Below, piece after piece: positions 7,147 through 15,569 of a DNA stretch of 64,000 bases. Position 1 is the stretch's first letter, and every line of letters starts with the position of its first letter. The stretch spans positions 3,286,001 through 3,350,000 of the forward strand of contig NZ_CP139145.1 in NCBI RefSeq assembly GCF_034048115.1, read 5' to 3'. Below the pieces are notes generated by a model, which saw only the letters and a program-made list of their open reading frames with translations, was not told the origin of the DNA and searched no databases. The position numbers and the translations under genes were made by a program. The DNA is from Pseudarthrobacter sp. IC2-21. Its GTDB lineage: Bacteria > Actinomycetota > Actinomycetes > Actinomycetales > Micrococcaceae.

Positions 7147-8565
7147 TTAGCGGTAGCCGTCCACGATGGCCGCCGCGATCTCCTTGTACGCCCGCCGGGT
7201 GTCCGGTTTCAGCACGTCCAGGGTGACCAGGTCGCCGTCAGCCACGCCACGGTCGTGCGGGACAGCGATCAGCTGGCGGCAGATGCCGGCGAGGTGTTCC
7301 TCAATGGCGTCCTTGTCCACGCGGGAGGAGACCTCGTCCTTGTCCGTGATGACCACAATCGCGTTCCGGGCCAGGTCCTCGTACCCGTGGCTTGCCAGCC
7401 AGTGCAGGGTGCTGCGGGCCCGCTTCGCACCGGAAACCGCGTACCCGGCCGCGATCACCAGGTTGTCGGCGGACTGAAGGATCCCGCTCATCGCATTGTG
7501 CGTGACCCCGGTGCCGCAGTCGGTCAGGGCCACGGAGTAGTAGTTGGAGATCAGCTTGCGGATCCGCAGGTACTCGGCCGCCGTCAGCGAATCCGAGACC
7601 TCCGGGTCCTGCTCCCCCGCGATCAGGTGCAGCCGGCCGGCGTGGTGCATGTACCGGGCCAGGGCGGTGAGCGAGTCCACGGATTCAATGTTCTTGAGCA
7701 GGTCCGTGATGGTGCGCGGGCTGGACTGCTGGTAGATCCCCTCGCCCAGGGCGCGCTCCACCAAGTCGCCCGAGTCCGGGTTGGCGTCGATGGCGCAGGG
7801 CGCGTCGCCGCGGAATTCGGCCAGGGTCAGGCCCACGCCCACGGTGGTGGAGGTCTTGCCGATGCCGCCCTTGAGGCTCAGCACGGCGGTGTTGTAACTG
7901 CCCTGCAGCTGCCGGGAAATGCGCCGGGCCAGCTCGTCCTCGTCCCGCTGCTTGGCGCTGGGCCCCAGGTTCCAGGCACCGCCGGTCATCGCGTAGATGG
8001 CGCCGCGGAAACCGCCCACGGGACGCGGCTTCTGCTCCTTCACGAACAGGCCCGGGGAGCTGATGAAGTCAGGCATCGGGCTCTCGGCGATCACGTCCGC
8101 CGCGGTGGGGCGGATCCGGCGGAACGCGGGCGTCTCATCCGGCTGCGTCCCGGACGCGGACGACGACGGCGGCGCGGCTTCCCCGCCGTCGTGCGGCTCT
8201 GCGGTGGTGCTGAAGTCCTCGAAGGCCGGCTGCGCGGGCTGCGGCTCCGGGACCTGCGGCAGCGGGGTTGGCGGCAGCGCGGTGACCGGGGGCTTGGCCG
8301 GCCGGCGGGTGGGGGCCGGGGCGTGGGCCGCGGGTTTGGCCTGGTCGGCGGCGGCGGCGGCCTCCGCCCAGGAGCTGCGGCGCGGTACCGGAGTGCCGGC
8401 GTCGGGGCTGGTGGAAGGCTCGGGAGTTACGGCTGGCATGGTTCCTGTCTGGGCATCCGAAAGCACTCCGTCGGCGCGGCGGAGGTCGCGGCGTCGCCGG
8501 GTGGGTTGCGGCTGCCCTGCATCCTCTGCAGTGGCACGTGCGTTGTGATCCGCCGGATCGGGCAT
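7147..8565 (-). CDS. MinD/ParA-type ATPase with Pro-rich N-terminus (EspI-like)
   Basis: A 472-residue protein. The first 170 residues are disordered, rich in Pro, Ala, Thr and Arg. The C-terminal part is a deviant-Walker P-loop ATPase: LKGGIGKTSTTVGVGLTLAE (Walker A, about 231-241), AIDANPDSGDL and VALTDCGTGV. This layout is shared by EspI-type proteins of ESX/type VII loci and other actinobacterial MinD/ParA proteins. The ATG at 8565 is chosen over one 39 bases earlier because GGGGGA precedes it by 5 bases. Two tiny membrane protein genes lie upstream on the same strand and may be co-transcribed. No ESX core genes are in the window. Confidence 0.88.
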   Translation of the reverse strand: MPDPADHNARATAEDAGQPQPTRRRRDLRRADGVLSDAQTGTMPAVTPEPSTSPDAGTPVPRRSSWAEAAAAADQAKPAAHAPAPTRRPAKPPVTALPPTPLPQVPEPQPAQPAFEDFSTTAEPHDGGEAAPPSSSASGTQPDETPAFRRIRPTAADVIAESPMPDFISSPGLFVKEQKPRPVGGFRGAIYAMTGGAWNLGPSAKQRDEDELARRISRQLQGSYNTAVLSLKGGIGKTSTTVGVGLTLAEFRGDAPCAIDANPDSGDLVERALGEGIYQQSSPRTITDLLKNIESVDSLTALARYMHHAGRLHLIAGEQDPEVSDSLTAAEYLRIRKLISNYYSVALTDCGTGVTHNAMSGILQSADNLVIAAGYAVSGAKRARSTLHWLASHGYEDLARNAIVVITDKDEVSSRVDKDAIEEHLAGICRQLIAVPHDRGVADGDLVTLDVLKPDTRRAYKEIAAAIVDGYR

Positions 8566-8654
8566 GTCTGTCCCCCAGGACTTCGACTCAATATTCTGCG
8601 GCACTATACGGACTGTTCAGTCAACCAGTCTAGGCGCTGAGGGAGAAGTCAAGC

Positions 8655-8774
8655 TCAGTGGCGGGTCAGGGCGGCCACCACAACGCCGGCGGTAAGCACC
8701 AGGAGTATGGCCAGGACGGCGTAGGCCTGCCACTTGGGGCGGCCCTTGTGCGGGTTGATATCAACGTAAGGCAT
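8655..8774 (-). CDS. Tiny single-pass membrane protein, 39 aa
   Basis: It reads MPYVDINPHKGRPKWQAYAV and continues with a hydrophobic segment (about residues 18-36) ending ALTRH. The short basic/proline N-terminus followed by one strong membrane helix is protein-like. The ATG begins 2 bases after the stop of the gene upstream (8777-8914), suggesting translational coupling. It lies upstream of the ParA-like gene, with 89 bases between. Confidence 0.6.
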   Translation of the reverse strand: MPYVDINPHKGRPKWQAYAVLAILLVLTAGVVVAALTRH

Positions 8775-8776
8775 GG

Positions 8777-8914
8777 CTAGCTGCGGTCACTCCTCGTAGC
8801 GGTCACCCGTAGTGCGCGCCGCTTGAGGCGGAGCAGTTGGTACAGCGCACAGAAAGGAATCAGCAACGTTCCCAAAAGTGCGCAGAGCGCCAGGGCATAG
8901 TCAATGAGAGCCAA
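8777..8914 (-). CDS. Tiny membrane protein, 45 aa, TTG start
   Basis: A TTG codon at 8914 follows GGAGG with 5 bases spacing. The product reads MALIDYALALCALLGTLLIP and continues with a hydrophobic stretch to about residue 28, then a basic tail (RLKRRALRVTATRSDRS). One membrane segment is visible with a positively charged cytoplasmic end. The start codon is inferred from the ribosome site. No family was recognised. Confidence 0.5.
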   Translation of the reverse strand: MALIDYALALCALLGTLLIPFCALYQLLRLKRRALRVTATRSDRS

Positions 8915-9091
8915 TGCGGCCTCCGTCGGTCTAGCAGTGATCCCCCATGCGATCACGGGCCACGCTAGCCGTAAGTCATGACCATTGACAAATTACACAG
9001 GTTACTGACCTTTGGAGGGCCGCTTCGGCTCCCGTCCATCCACCCGTCCATGCTCCCGTCAGGGTCCCGGAACCCGGGACCCTGCCGGCTG

Positions 9092-9865
9092 CTAGTTCCC
9101 GGCCGCCTGGGCCGCAATTTCGGCGGCGCCCTGGGAGATGGTGACAACGCCCAGTCCGCTGTCCTTCACGGCCCGCATCTCGGCATCCAGCGCGGCGGTA
9201 TCGGTGTGGTAGGTATCGCCGCCAATGTTCTCGCCGATCTCGTGGTAGGCCAGGATCAGCCACGCATGGTCCGCCTTGGCGGTGTTGATCCAGCCCTGCA
9301 CGGTGGCCGTGCTGGTGGTGGATTCCACAAACTTCACCCTCAGGTTGTAGGGGTTGTAGTTCGCGCGGGTGTTGAAGCCGGAGTTGTCGGTGCCGTCATC
9401 GTCGAAGGCCCGGTGGGTTCTGTAAACGCGTTTGATCGCAGCCACCACCGCGTCGTTGTATTCGGCGTAGGGCGAGGCGAAGTCCGTGGCGGCTTTTGCC
9501 CCGAACAGCTGCCGCAGCGTGGCCTGGCTTTGCGTCAGCTCCACATTCAGCTGGGCGGCGGAAAGCTCGCGCAGGTGGGGGTGGGTCACCGAGTGCGATT
9601 CGATGTCGTGGCCCCGGTTTGCGAAGTCCTGAATTTGCGCCTGGGTCATGTACGCGGGCTGATTGTTGATGGATCCGGAGATGATGTACATGGTGGCCGG
9701 GATCCCGTATTTGTCCAGGATGGGCAGGGCGTTTGTGTGTTGGCTGGTCCAGCCGTCATCGAAGGTGACGGTCACCAGCCCGCGATCGAATCCGTCGGCC
9801 CGGGCGAAGCCGCCGAGCGTCAGGATCAGAGCCAGTCCGGTCAGCAAAACAAGCAGTTTTCTCAT
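9092..9865 (-). CDS. Secreted polysaccharide deacetylase (CE4)
   Basis: A 257-residue protein. Residues 1-23 (MRKLLVLLTGLALILTLGGF, then ARA) form a signal peptide. The NodB domain shows VTFDDGW (catalytic Asp and metal Asp), HSVTHPHL (metal His pair) and ILAYHEIGE (catalytic His region). The motif-3 position reads DFASPYAEYN, so the usual Arg before the Pro is not evident. Such enzymes remove acetyl groups from chitin, peptidoglycan or other polysaccharides outside the cell. The ATG at 9865 is used because the signal peptide starts there; longer starts run into the divergent gene's upstream region. Confidence 0.9.
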   Translation of the reverse strand: MRKLLVLLTGLALILTLGGFARADGFDRGLVTVTFDDGWTSQHTNALPILDKYGIPATMYIISGSINNQPAYMTQAQIQDFANRGHDIESHSVTHPHLRELSAAQLNVELTQSQATLRQLFGAKAATDFASPYAEYNDAVVAAIKRVYRTHRAFDDDGTDNSGFNTRANYNPYNLRVKFVESTTSTATVQGWINTAKADHAWLILAYHEIGENIGGDTYHTDTAALDAEMRAVKDSGLGVVTISQGAAEIAAQAAGN

Positions 9866-10161
9866 GAGTGCGAACCTCAATGCCGGCCGCCTGGATAACG
9901 GTCCCGCCTCCAATTCGGGCCCCTTACCGTGGCGGCGCCTTTTATGGGAACCCCTCAAAGTGCGTTCATGGACGGCGCTCCGGGGGTAGGCCCAGCTTCC
10001 TCCCGATGGCAGGGTTTGTCGATACCCCAATTTCGGGGTGACGCGCCCGACGGCGACTGTTACCTTGGGTGCCTCCGATCCGCCCGGCGGTAAATAGAAT
10101 CGGCAGGCACACCCTGCCCGTTTGTAACAGCAGCCAGCCGCCGCCGTGCCGAAGGATTTCC
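9866..10161. other. Divergent intergenic region
   Basis: About 296 bases between the deacetylase gene and the Bcr/CflA transporter gene. It must hold promoters for both, but I could not pick a convincing -35/-10 pair. AAATAGAAT near 10092-10100 is the most -10-like piece for the plus strand. Confidence 0.3.
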
Positions 10162-11403
10162 ATGGACTCGCCCCTCCCCGATGACAGCTTCCGGTCCCGG
10201 CTGAAACTTTCCGGCAGCAAGGACCGGATGGTGCTCGTGGTGGCATTGGCCATCCTTAGCGCCGTCAGCCCCATGGCCTCGGATATGTACCTGGCTTCGA
10301 TGCCGCGGATGGGCGAGTTCTTCGCGACGCCGGCGTCCGTTATCCAGCTCACGCTGACCAGCTACATGGTGGGCATGGCCGTGGGCCAGTTCCTGCTGGG
10401 GCCCATTTCGGATGTCCTGGGCCGGCACCGGCTGATGGTGGCCGGCAATGTGGTGTTCCTCCTGGCTTCCGTGGCGATCGCCCTGGCCCCCAGCATCGAG
10501 CTGGTGCTGGGGCTCCGCGTGCTGCAGGGCGTTTCCGGGGCGGCCGGCGTGGTGATTGCCCGGGCCGCGGTCTCGGACATGGCCTCCGGGCGGCAGGCCG
10601 CCAAGCTGTTCTCGCTGCTGGCCACCATCTCGGCCCTCGCACCGGTGGTGGCGCCCCTGCTCGGCGGCGTGATCGCCACCGTGGCGCCCTGGCAGGCGGC
10701 GTTCTGGGCACTGGCCGGTTTCGGGGCGCTGATGCTGGCGTGTTCGGTGCTGGTGGTACCGGAAACGCTTCCCCGCCACCTGCGGCACCGGGGCGGCCTG
10801 AAGGCGGTGGCCGGCGGGTCCTGGGCCGTGCTCACCACGCCGTCCTTCATGGCCTACGCCATGACGTTCGGGTTCACCTTTGGCGCCCTGTTCTCCTACA
10901 TTTCCGCCTCATCGTTTGTGGTGCAGAACGTGCTGGGCTTCTCCGCGCTGGGATATTCGGTGATCTTCGCCGTCAACGCCGGCGGCATGATCGTCGCGTC
11001 GCTCATCAACACCAGACTGGTGGACCGGGTGGAGCCGGCGGTGATCCTCCGCGCCGCCGTGGTGGCGATGTTCGCCATCAACGTGGCCGGCATGGGGTTG
11101 GTCCTGGGCGGAATCACCGGTTGGAGCACGCTGCTGCACCTGTTCCTCACGCAGGCCTGCGTGGGATTCATCATGGGCAACGCCACGGCTCTGGCCCAGG
11201 GGCGGGTGCCGGGCCGGGCAGGCGCCGGATCGGCCGTGCTGGGCCTGATCCAGTTCCTCATCGGCGGCCTGGTGTCGCCGCTGACAGGCATCGCCGGGGA
11301 GCACAGCGCCGTCCCCATGGCCGTCTCCATGGCGGTATGCTCGGCCATCGCGATAGGAGGGGTCATGGCCAGCGGGAGGCTCGCAGCGGTCGGCCACACG
11401 TAG
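10162..11403 (+). CDS. Bcr/CflA-type multidrug MFS transporter
   Basis: A 413-residue 12-segment MFS protein. The SPMASDMYLASMPRMGEFF stretch in the first segments and the GPISDVLGRHRLM loop are characteristic of the Bcr/CflA drug-resistance subfamily (proton antiport of drugs such as chloramphenicol or bicyclomycin in studied members). The ATG at 10162 has an AAGGA-like site upstream. It is divergent from the polysaccharide deacetylase. The actual substrate is not readable from sequence. Confidence 0.9.
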   Translation: MDSPLPDDSFRSRLKLSGSKDRMVLVVALAILSAVSPMASDMYLASMPRMGEFFATPASVIQLTLTSYMVGMAVGQFLLGPISDVLGRHRLMVAGNVVFLLASVAIALAPSIELVLGLRVLQGVSGAAGVVIARAAVSDMASGRQAAKLFSLLATISALAPVVAPLLGGVIATVAPWQAAFWALAGFGALMLACSVLVVPETLPRHLRHRGGLKAVAGGSWAVLTTPSFMAYAMTFGFTFGALFSYISASSFVVQNVLGFSALGYSVIFAVNAGGMIVASLINTRLVDRVEPAVILRAAVVAMFAINVAGMGLVLGGITGWSTLLHLFLTQACVGFIMGNATALAQGRVPGRAGAGSAVLGLIQFLIGGLVSPLTGIAGEHSAVPMAVSMAVCSAIAIGGVMASGRLAAVGHT

Positions 11404-11454
11404 CTCGGGGCGCCTGGCCCCAAGCAGCTCCTGTCGCCGCCTGTCGCAAAAAGG

Positions 11455-12333
11455 TCAGTCCCCTATCCCGCTGGCCCGGCCCTCCGGCTCGGGCCAGGAG
11501 GACTCAACGGTGGTGGCCAAGTACAAGGGAAGACCCCACCCGGCGAAGAACCCCATTGCCTCAATCCAGGAGGTGTCCTCCGCGGCCCCCACGGAGGCGC
11601 CGTAATCCGTCATGGAATTGGTGAGGTGCCTCATCCTGGCCCGTATCTCCCGCAGCCGGGACGCGACCCGCTGCCGGAGGTCCTCCGGCAGGGGACGGTG
11701 TTGGCTCAGGTGGAAGCGGCACCGCAGCGACGGATCCCCGGCGCCGTGAACCCCGGGATCGCAGTCCGGGCAGACCCTGTCGCGCCATAAGCCCACCGTC
11801 TCCAGGCACCAGGTGGTGGTGTGGATCAGGGTGTTCGCTTCGGCGGTGAGGGCTTCGGTGTTGGAGTTCGCGTAACCCATCCTCAGCCCAGGCACGTGGG
11901 GCAAGCCCGTATCCAGGCAGATCCTGCACGGCCCCACCGGAACAAGGACGTCGTCCGGATGCGGGCGCAGCAGGGAACGCTTCCGGTCCAACCCGTCGGC
12001 CACGTGCTCCAGAAGGTCTTCATAGAGGATCGTCACGTCGAACGGCTGGTGGCCTCCCCGGGAGCCTGCGCCGACCTGCCACAGCTCCACCTCAACGACG
12101 GCGTAGGCCCAGGTGTGACGGGGACACAACCCCAGAGAGCTGCGCAGCAACCGACGCATGCCCGCGTCCATGATGTCCCCATGAACAAAGGACCACAGCA
12201 GGCGCACCTCCTCCACGGAGAGTTCCAACGGGCCCAGAGGAACCAACGGGCCGGTAAGCCTGTCGCGTTGCGGCGTCCCGGCAGCGCCGGCGCCGTTGCG
12301 TTGTCCCGTCATAGCGGACAACCTGCCATTCAC
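11455..12333 (-). CDS. Hypothetical protein with two Cys-x2-Cys motifs, 292 aa
   Basis: A soluble-looking protein containing LGLCPRHTWAYAV (about 87-99), GPCRIC (about 158-163) and RVCPDCDPG (about 208-216), plus RCRFHLSQH. The paired cysteines and LCPRH box resemble small metal-binding proteins of the DUF6062-like type, but I am not certain of the family. The N-terminus may start later than the first ATG. It converges with the transporter gene at 10162; a weak GC-rich palindrome near 11408-11422 lies between. Confidence 0.65.
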   Translation of the reverse strand: MNGRLSAMTGQRNGAGAAGTPQRDRLTGPLVPLGPLELSVEEVRLLWSFVHGDIMDAGMRRLLRSSLGLCPRHTWAYAVVEVELWQVGAGSRGGHQPFDVTILYEDLLEHVADGLDRKRSLLRPHPDDVLVPVGPCRICLDTGLPHVPGLRMGYANSNTEALTAEANTLIHTTTWCLETVGLWRDRVCPDCDPGVHGAGDPSLRCRFHLSQHRPLPEDLRQRVASRLREIRARMRHLTNSMTDYGASVGAAEDTSWIEAMGFFAGWGLPLYLATTVESSWPEPEGRASGIGD

Positions 12334-12522
12334 TCATACAGGACCCATCAGCCACCCTGGCGGTCCGAACTGGCACGTCTGCGCCGGTCCCGGCGGGATC
12401 CATCACCGGTAGAACAAGGCTAAACCCGGCGGCGCAATCCGGCATCCACTGGAATGCGTCGTCCCCTGACTGCGGTTCCAGGACTGGCCGGCGGACGTCT
12501 CCCCGGCGGTTCGGACTACGGG

Positions 12523-12918
12523 TCAACCGGCCCGTTTCTCGGTCTCCGCCCCGCCACCCGGCTTGCGGACGGGATCAACGGTCCCGCCGGCGCCGTAGTC
12601 CCCTTCCGGATACCGGCCGATTTCGGTTTCGGCGGTCCGGCCAGGCGTGGTCCCGGCATCGCCGTAGTCGGCCTTCACGTAGCGTCCCGATTCCCTGGCC
12701 TTGTTCCCCAGCGGTTCGGGCAGTCCGCCTTCGCTGCCGGCGTCACCGTAATCCCCTTCGATGTACTGGCCTTCCTCGTCCTCTGCATGGCGGCCGCGCT
12801 CCACACCGGCCTTGCCAAAATTTCCTTCAACGTAGCGGCCCCGCAGGTCAGGCTCTTCCGACTTCTTTTCCGGGCCTGCCGCATCCGTGGTGTCTTCGAA
12901 GCCGCTGTTCTCGTTCAT
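12523..12918 (-). CDS. Hydrophilic repeat protein, 131 aa
   Basis: It contains four degenerate repeats of GRYVEGNFGKAG type: GRYVEGNFGKAG, GQYIEGDYGDAG, GRYVKADYGDAG and GRYPEGDYGAGG, spaced by charged Gly/Glu/Arg-rich linkers. It is acidic, without signal peptide or hydrophobic core, hence probably disordered. The ATG at 12918 has GGGGAAAGG upstream; an upstream in-frame TTG overlaps that site. Function unknown; such proteins in actinobacteria often appear beside stress genes. Confidence 0.7.
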   Translation of the reverse strand: MNENSGFEDTTDAAGPEKKSEEPDLRGRYVEGNFGKAGVERGRHAEDEEGQYIEGDYGDAGSEGGLPEPLGNKARESGRYVKADYGDAGTTPGRTAETEIGRYPEGDYGAGGTVDPVRKPGGGAETEKRAG

Positions 12919-13088
12919 GATCGTGCCTTTCCCCAAACGAACTCTGCGTCGTTGCGGCGCAATGTGTGCCTAGCGTGGACGCTTCTCCCCGGCGGGATCC
13001 GCGGCCAGACCGGCGATTAGCCGGCCGGGGTCCGAGGCAGCTGGGCGTGCCTCGAAGCCGGGTCCGTGAGAAGTAGGCCTTTAGACCG

Positions 13089-13116
13089 TTGCCTCCGGAC
13101 ACTATCGGCGTAGCAT
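13089..13116 (+). promoter_or_regulatory. Candidate promoter of the aquaglyceroporin gene
   Basis: TTGCCT at 13089-13094 and TAGCAT at 13111-13116 are separated by 16 bases, 60 bases before the gene start. This is a visual match only. Confidence 0.3.
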
Positions 13117-13175
13117 GAGAGTGCTGGAATGTCAATTCGCACACGCAGAGCAGTTTATACAAGGAGGTATAGGCG

Positions 13176-14174
13176 ATGAGCGATATCAGTCCACTCAGAA
13201 ATGCGGTCCGTAACGGCAGCGGCCTCAAGCAGTTGGGAGGCACCTGGGGCGAAGTTCTGGCAGAGTTTCTCGGCACCTTTGTGCTGATCTGCTTCGGCGA
13301 CGGCGTTGTCGCGATGGCGGTCGCCGGCCTGCCGGGATCCGGCCGGGCCGCCACACCAACCACCATTTTCATGGCCGCCGGGGACTGGCTGTTGATCACG
13401 TGGGGATGGGCCCTGGCGGTGACCATGGCAATCTACGTTGCCGGCGGCGTCAGCGGCGCGCACATCAATCCGGCCGTGACCGTGGCGTTCGCGATCCGGC
13501 GCAAATTTGCCTGGAGCAAAGTGGGCCCCTACATCGTGGCTCAGATTCTGGGCGCCTTCGCCGGGGCCGCGATGGTCTACCTGCTCTATCACGACGCCAT
13601 TGACGCCTACAACAAGGCCGTTGGCACCGGGCGCACGGACCCGAAGGGGCTTGCCACGTACTCCATTTTCGCCACCTTCCCGGCACCCTATTTCAACGGA
13701 AACCCGGTGGGCCCGCTGGTTGACCAGATCGTTGGCACAGCGTTCCTGCTCATGTTCGTGGTCGCCATCATCGACATGCGCAACACGGCCGTCCAGTCGA
13801 ATCTGGGGCCGTTCATGATCGGGCTGGCCGTGGCGGCGATCGGTATGTCGATCGGCGCCAACGCCGGCTACGCCATCAACCCCGCGCGTGACTTCGGCCC
13901 GCGGCTGTTCGCCTGGCTGGCCGGATGGGGGCAAACAGCGATGCCGGGCACTGTGGAGGGGGCCTTCAGTTGGTATTTCTGGGTCCCGATCGTCGGACCG
14001 CTGATCGGCGGAGCGATCGGCGTGCTGATCTACGACTGGTTTATCGGCGACGTCATCCATGCGCGGGCCAGGCTGCAGGAACCTCCGCCTCCAGGCCGGG
14101 CGGGCGACGAGACAAGCCCCACTGAAGGGTCGAAGAGGACTGCTGAAACGTCGAAGAGGACGGCCGAAACATAG
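13176..14174 (+). CDS. Aquaglyceroporin (GlpF-like MIP channel)
   Basis: A 332-residue MIP-family channel. Two half-helix motifs are present: HINPAVT (about 98-104) and AINPARDFGPR (about 229-239). The Asp after the second NPAR is a hallmark of glycerol facilitators over water-only channels. Six membrane segments are visible. A strong AAGGAGGT site sits 7 bases before the ATG. The C-terminal tail is hydrophilic and ends in a short tandem repeat (SKRTAET twice). No glycerol kinase gene is adjacent. Confidence 0.93.
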   Translation: MSDISPLRNAVRNGSGLKQLGGTWGEVLAEFLGTFVLICFGDGVVAMAVAGLPGSGRAATPTTIFMAAGDWLLITWGWALAVTMAIYVAGGVSGAHINPAVTVAFAIRRKFAWSKVGPYIVAQILGAFAGAAMVYLLYHDAIDAYNKAVGTGRTDPKGLATYSIFATFPAPYFNGNPVGPLVDQIVGTAFLLMFVVAIIDMRNTAVQSNLGPFMIGLAVAAIGMSIGANAGYAINPARDFGPRLFAWLAGWGQTAMPGTVEGAFSWYFWVPIVGPLIGGAIGVLIYDWFIGDVIHARARLQEPPPPGRAGDETSPTEGSKRTAETSKRTAET

Positions 14175-14198
14175 TTAAACATAGATAAATGGACGCTC

Positions 14199-14230
14199 CT
14201 GCCCCTGAGGTCATGTGCAATCAGGGGCAG
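14199..14230 (+). terminator. Hairpin after the aquaglyceroporin gene
   Basis: CTGCCCCTGA (14199-14208) pairs perfectly with TCAGGGGCAG (14221-14230) with a 12-base loop. There is no clean T-run, but it lies 25 bases after the stop. Confidence 0.6.
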
Positions 14231-14302
14231 GACGCCCTGTTTATTTGCGATGCTTCCCACGATCCGATGGGCGACACGATGCGCCGACCCGAGGAGGTTC
14301 CC

Positions 14303-15049
14303 TTGTCCAGGCACCATCCGTCGCGTCTGAGGCTCCTCCCCGCCGCGCTGTCCGTGGTCTTCGCCCTCGCTTCCTGCGGCAGCCCCGTCCCGTCCGGCCC
14401 GGCGTCCGCGGACCCGGTCGCCGCGTCCCCCGGCTCCGGCGCAACGCCCGACGGCGGCAGCACCGCCGTCGGGCTTTCCAGTTTTTCGGGGACCTCGGAG
14501 GACGTGAAGTACACGTTCGACCACCCCACCGGCTGGACGGTGCAGGACGCCGCCACGGGCGGGCCGCCCGGCTCCGGGGCGGTCTCGGCGCTGGCCCCGG
14601 ACGGAACGGTCATGGCGTCCCTGACCATCCTGGTGGCCTGGGGTGCGGAGTGCCCGTGCGTGGAACGCCCCGCTGTTCACCTCGGTGATATGGCCGGGGT
14701 GGCGCCGCTCTCGAAGTCCGGCGCGTTTGTGGTGCGTTCCATGGCGCTGGACCTGACGGATTTCCCGGCGGACCGCACGGAGAACCAGTGGGCGGACAAC
14801 GTCAAGGTGGTCACGTCCCTGAGCATGGACTCGGGGCCGCCGCCTGCCGCGCTGGTGCCACGGCTGATGTACGGGCTGGGCCTGGCGGAAACCGGGGTGC
14901 TGGCCTCCAACGGCATCACCTACCGGACCGTTCTGTTCACGGCCACCCGGGACTTCAGCACGCTCGCCGACGCCCGGGCCTATGCGGCGTCCGAGGAGCA
15001 CCGGAGGGTCCAGGAGATGATCGCGTCCTTCCGGGAGGGCACGGCCTAA
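14303..15049 (+). CDS. Putative lipoprotein, 248 aa
   Basis: The TTG at 14303 follows GAGGAGG by 5 bases; earlier in-frame starts would overlap the preceding hairpin. The N-terminus is basic, then hydrophobic, ending in a lipobox-like ALASCGS (Cys about residue 28), then a Ser/Pro/Gly linker. The folded part (from about 70) includes VKYTFDHPTGWTVQ, ECPCVERP and FPADRTENQW, resembling small PsbP-like or lipoprotein beta-sheet domains. It is probably anchored at the outer face of the membrane. Function unknown. Confidence 0.75.
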   Translation: MSRHHPSRLRLLPAALSVVFALASCGSPVPSGPASADPVAASPGSGATPDGGSTAVGLSSFSGTSEDVKYTFDHPTGWTVQDAATGGPPGSGAVSALAPDGTVMASLTILVAWGAECPCVERPAVHLGDMAGVAPLSKSGAFVVRSMALDLTDFPADRTENQWADNVKVVTSLSMDSGPPPAALVPRLMYGLGLAETGVLASNGITYRTVLFTATRDFSTLADARAYAASEEHRRVQEMIASFREGTA

Positions 15050-15128
15050 TTCCCACTGCCAAGGGGCCATGAGCAAGCTCATCGAAAGTATTCAAGCAAC
15101 TTGATCAATCTGCTTGTACAATTGAGGG

Positions 15129-15569
15129 ATGACCGGCGACCAAGCGACTGACCAAGCCCTCACCCATTCCCTGTTCGAAGCCCTGCACCCCCTGCTCCGG
15201 CAGCTCAACGCCGAACGGACCATCTCGCCGGGCAAGATCGGCGTGCTTCGTCATCTTGCGGAGCGCGGGAGGGCCACGACGTCGGAACTCGCCGTGGTGG
15301 TCCGGGTCAGCCCGCAGGGCATTTCGCTTGCTGTGCGTGAACTCCTCGGGCTGGGGCTTGTGGAGCGGGCACCGGACGCCGAGGACCGGCGCCGGGTGTG
15401 GATCGAGATCACTCCGGCGGGCAGGCAGAAGCTCGCCCTTGAATCCTCGGCCGGGCAGGGCTGGCTGGACCGGGCCGTGGCGGAGCGGCTGAGCCCGGAC
15501 GAGCGCACGTCCTTGGCGGCGGCCATCCCCGCCCTCCGGAAGCTCGGAACGGAGCCGGCCGATGACTGA
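15129..15569 (+). CDS. MarR-family transcriptional regulator
   Basis: A 146-residue winged-helix protein. The helix-turn-helix region is TTSELAVVVRVSPQGISLAVREL (about 54-76) and the wing is DRRRVWIEITPAGRQ (about 87-103). It overlaps the following MFS gene by 8 bases, a typical local repressor plus efflux pump pair. It is likely to respond to the transported compound. Confidence 0.92.
   Translation: MTGDQATDQALTHSLFEALHPLLRQLNAERTISPGKIGVLRHLAERGRATTSELAVVVRVSPQGISLAVRELLGLGLVERAPDAEDRRRVWIEITPAGRQKLALESSAGQGWLDRAVAERLSPDERTSLAAAIPALRKLGTEPADD

Noticed and set aside
7126..8640. Long open frame on the plus strand across the ParA-like gene
   Set aside because: It is the antisense shadow of the GC-rich ATPase gene; the protein is low-complexity Gly/Arg/Val-rich without domain structure.
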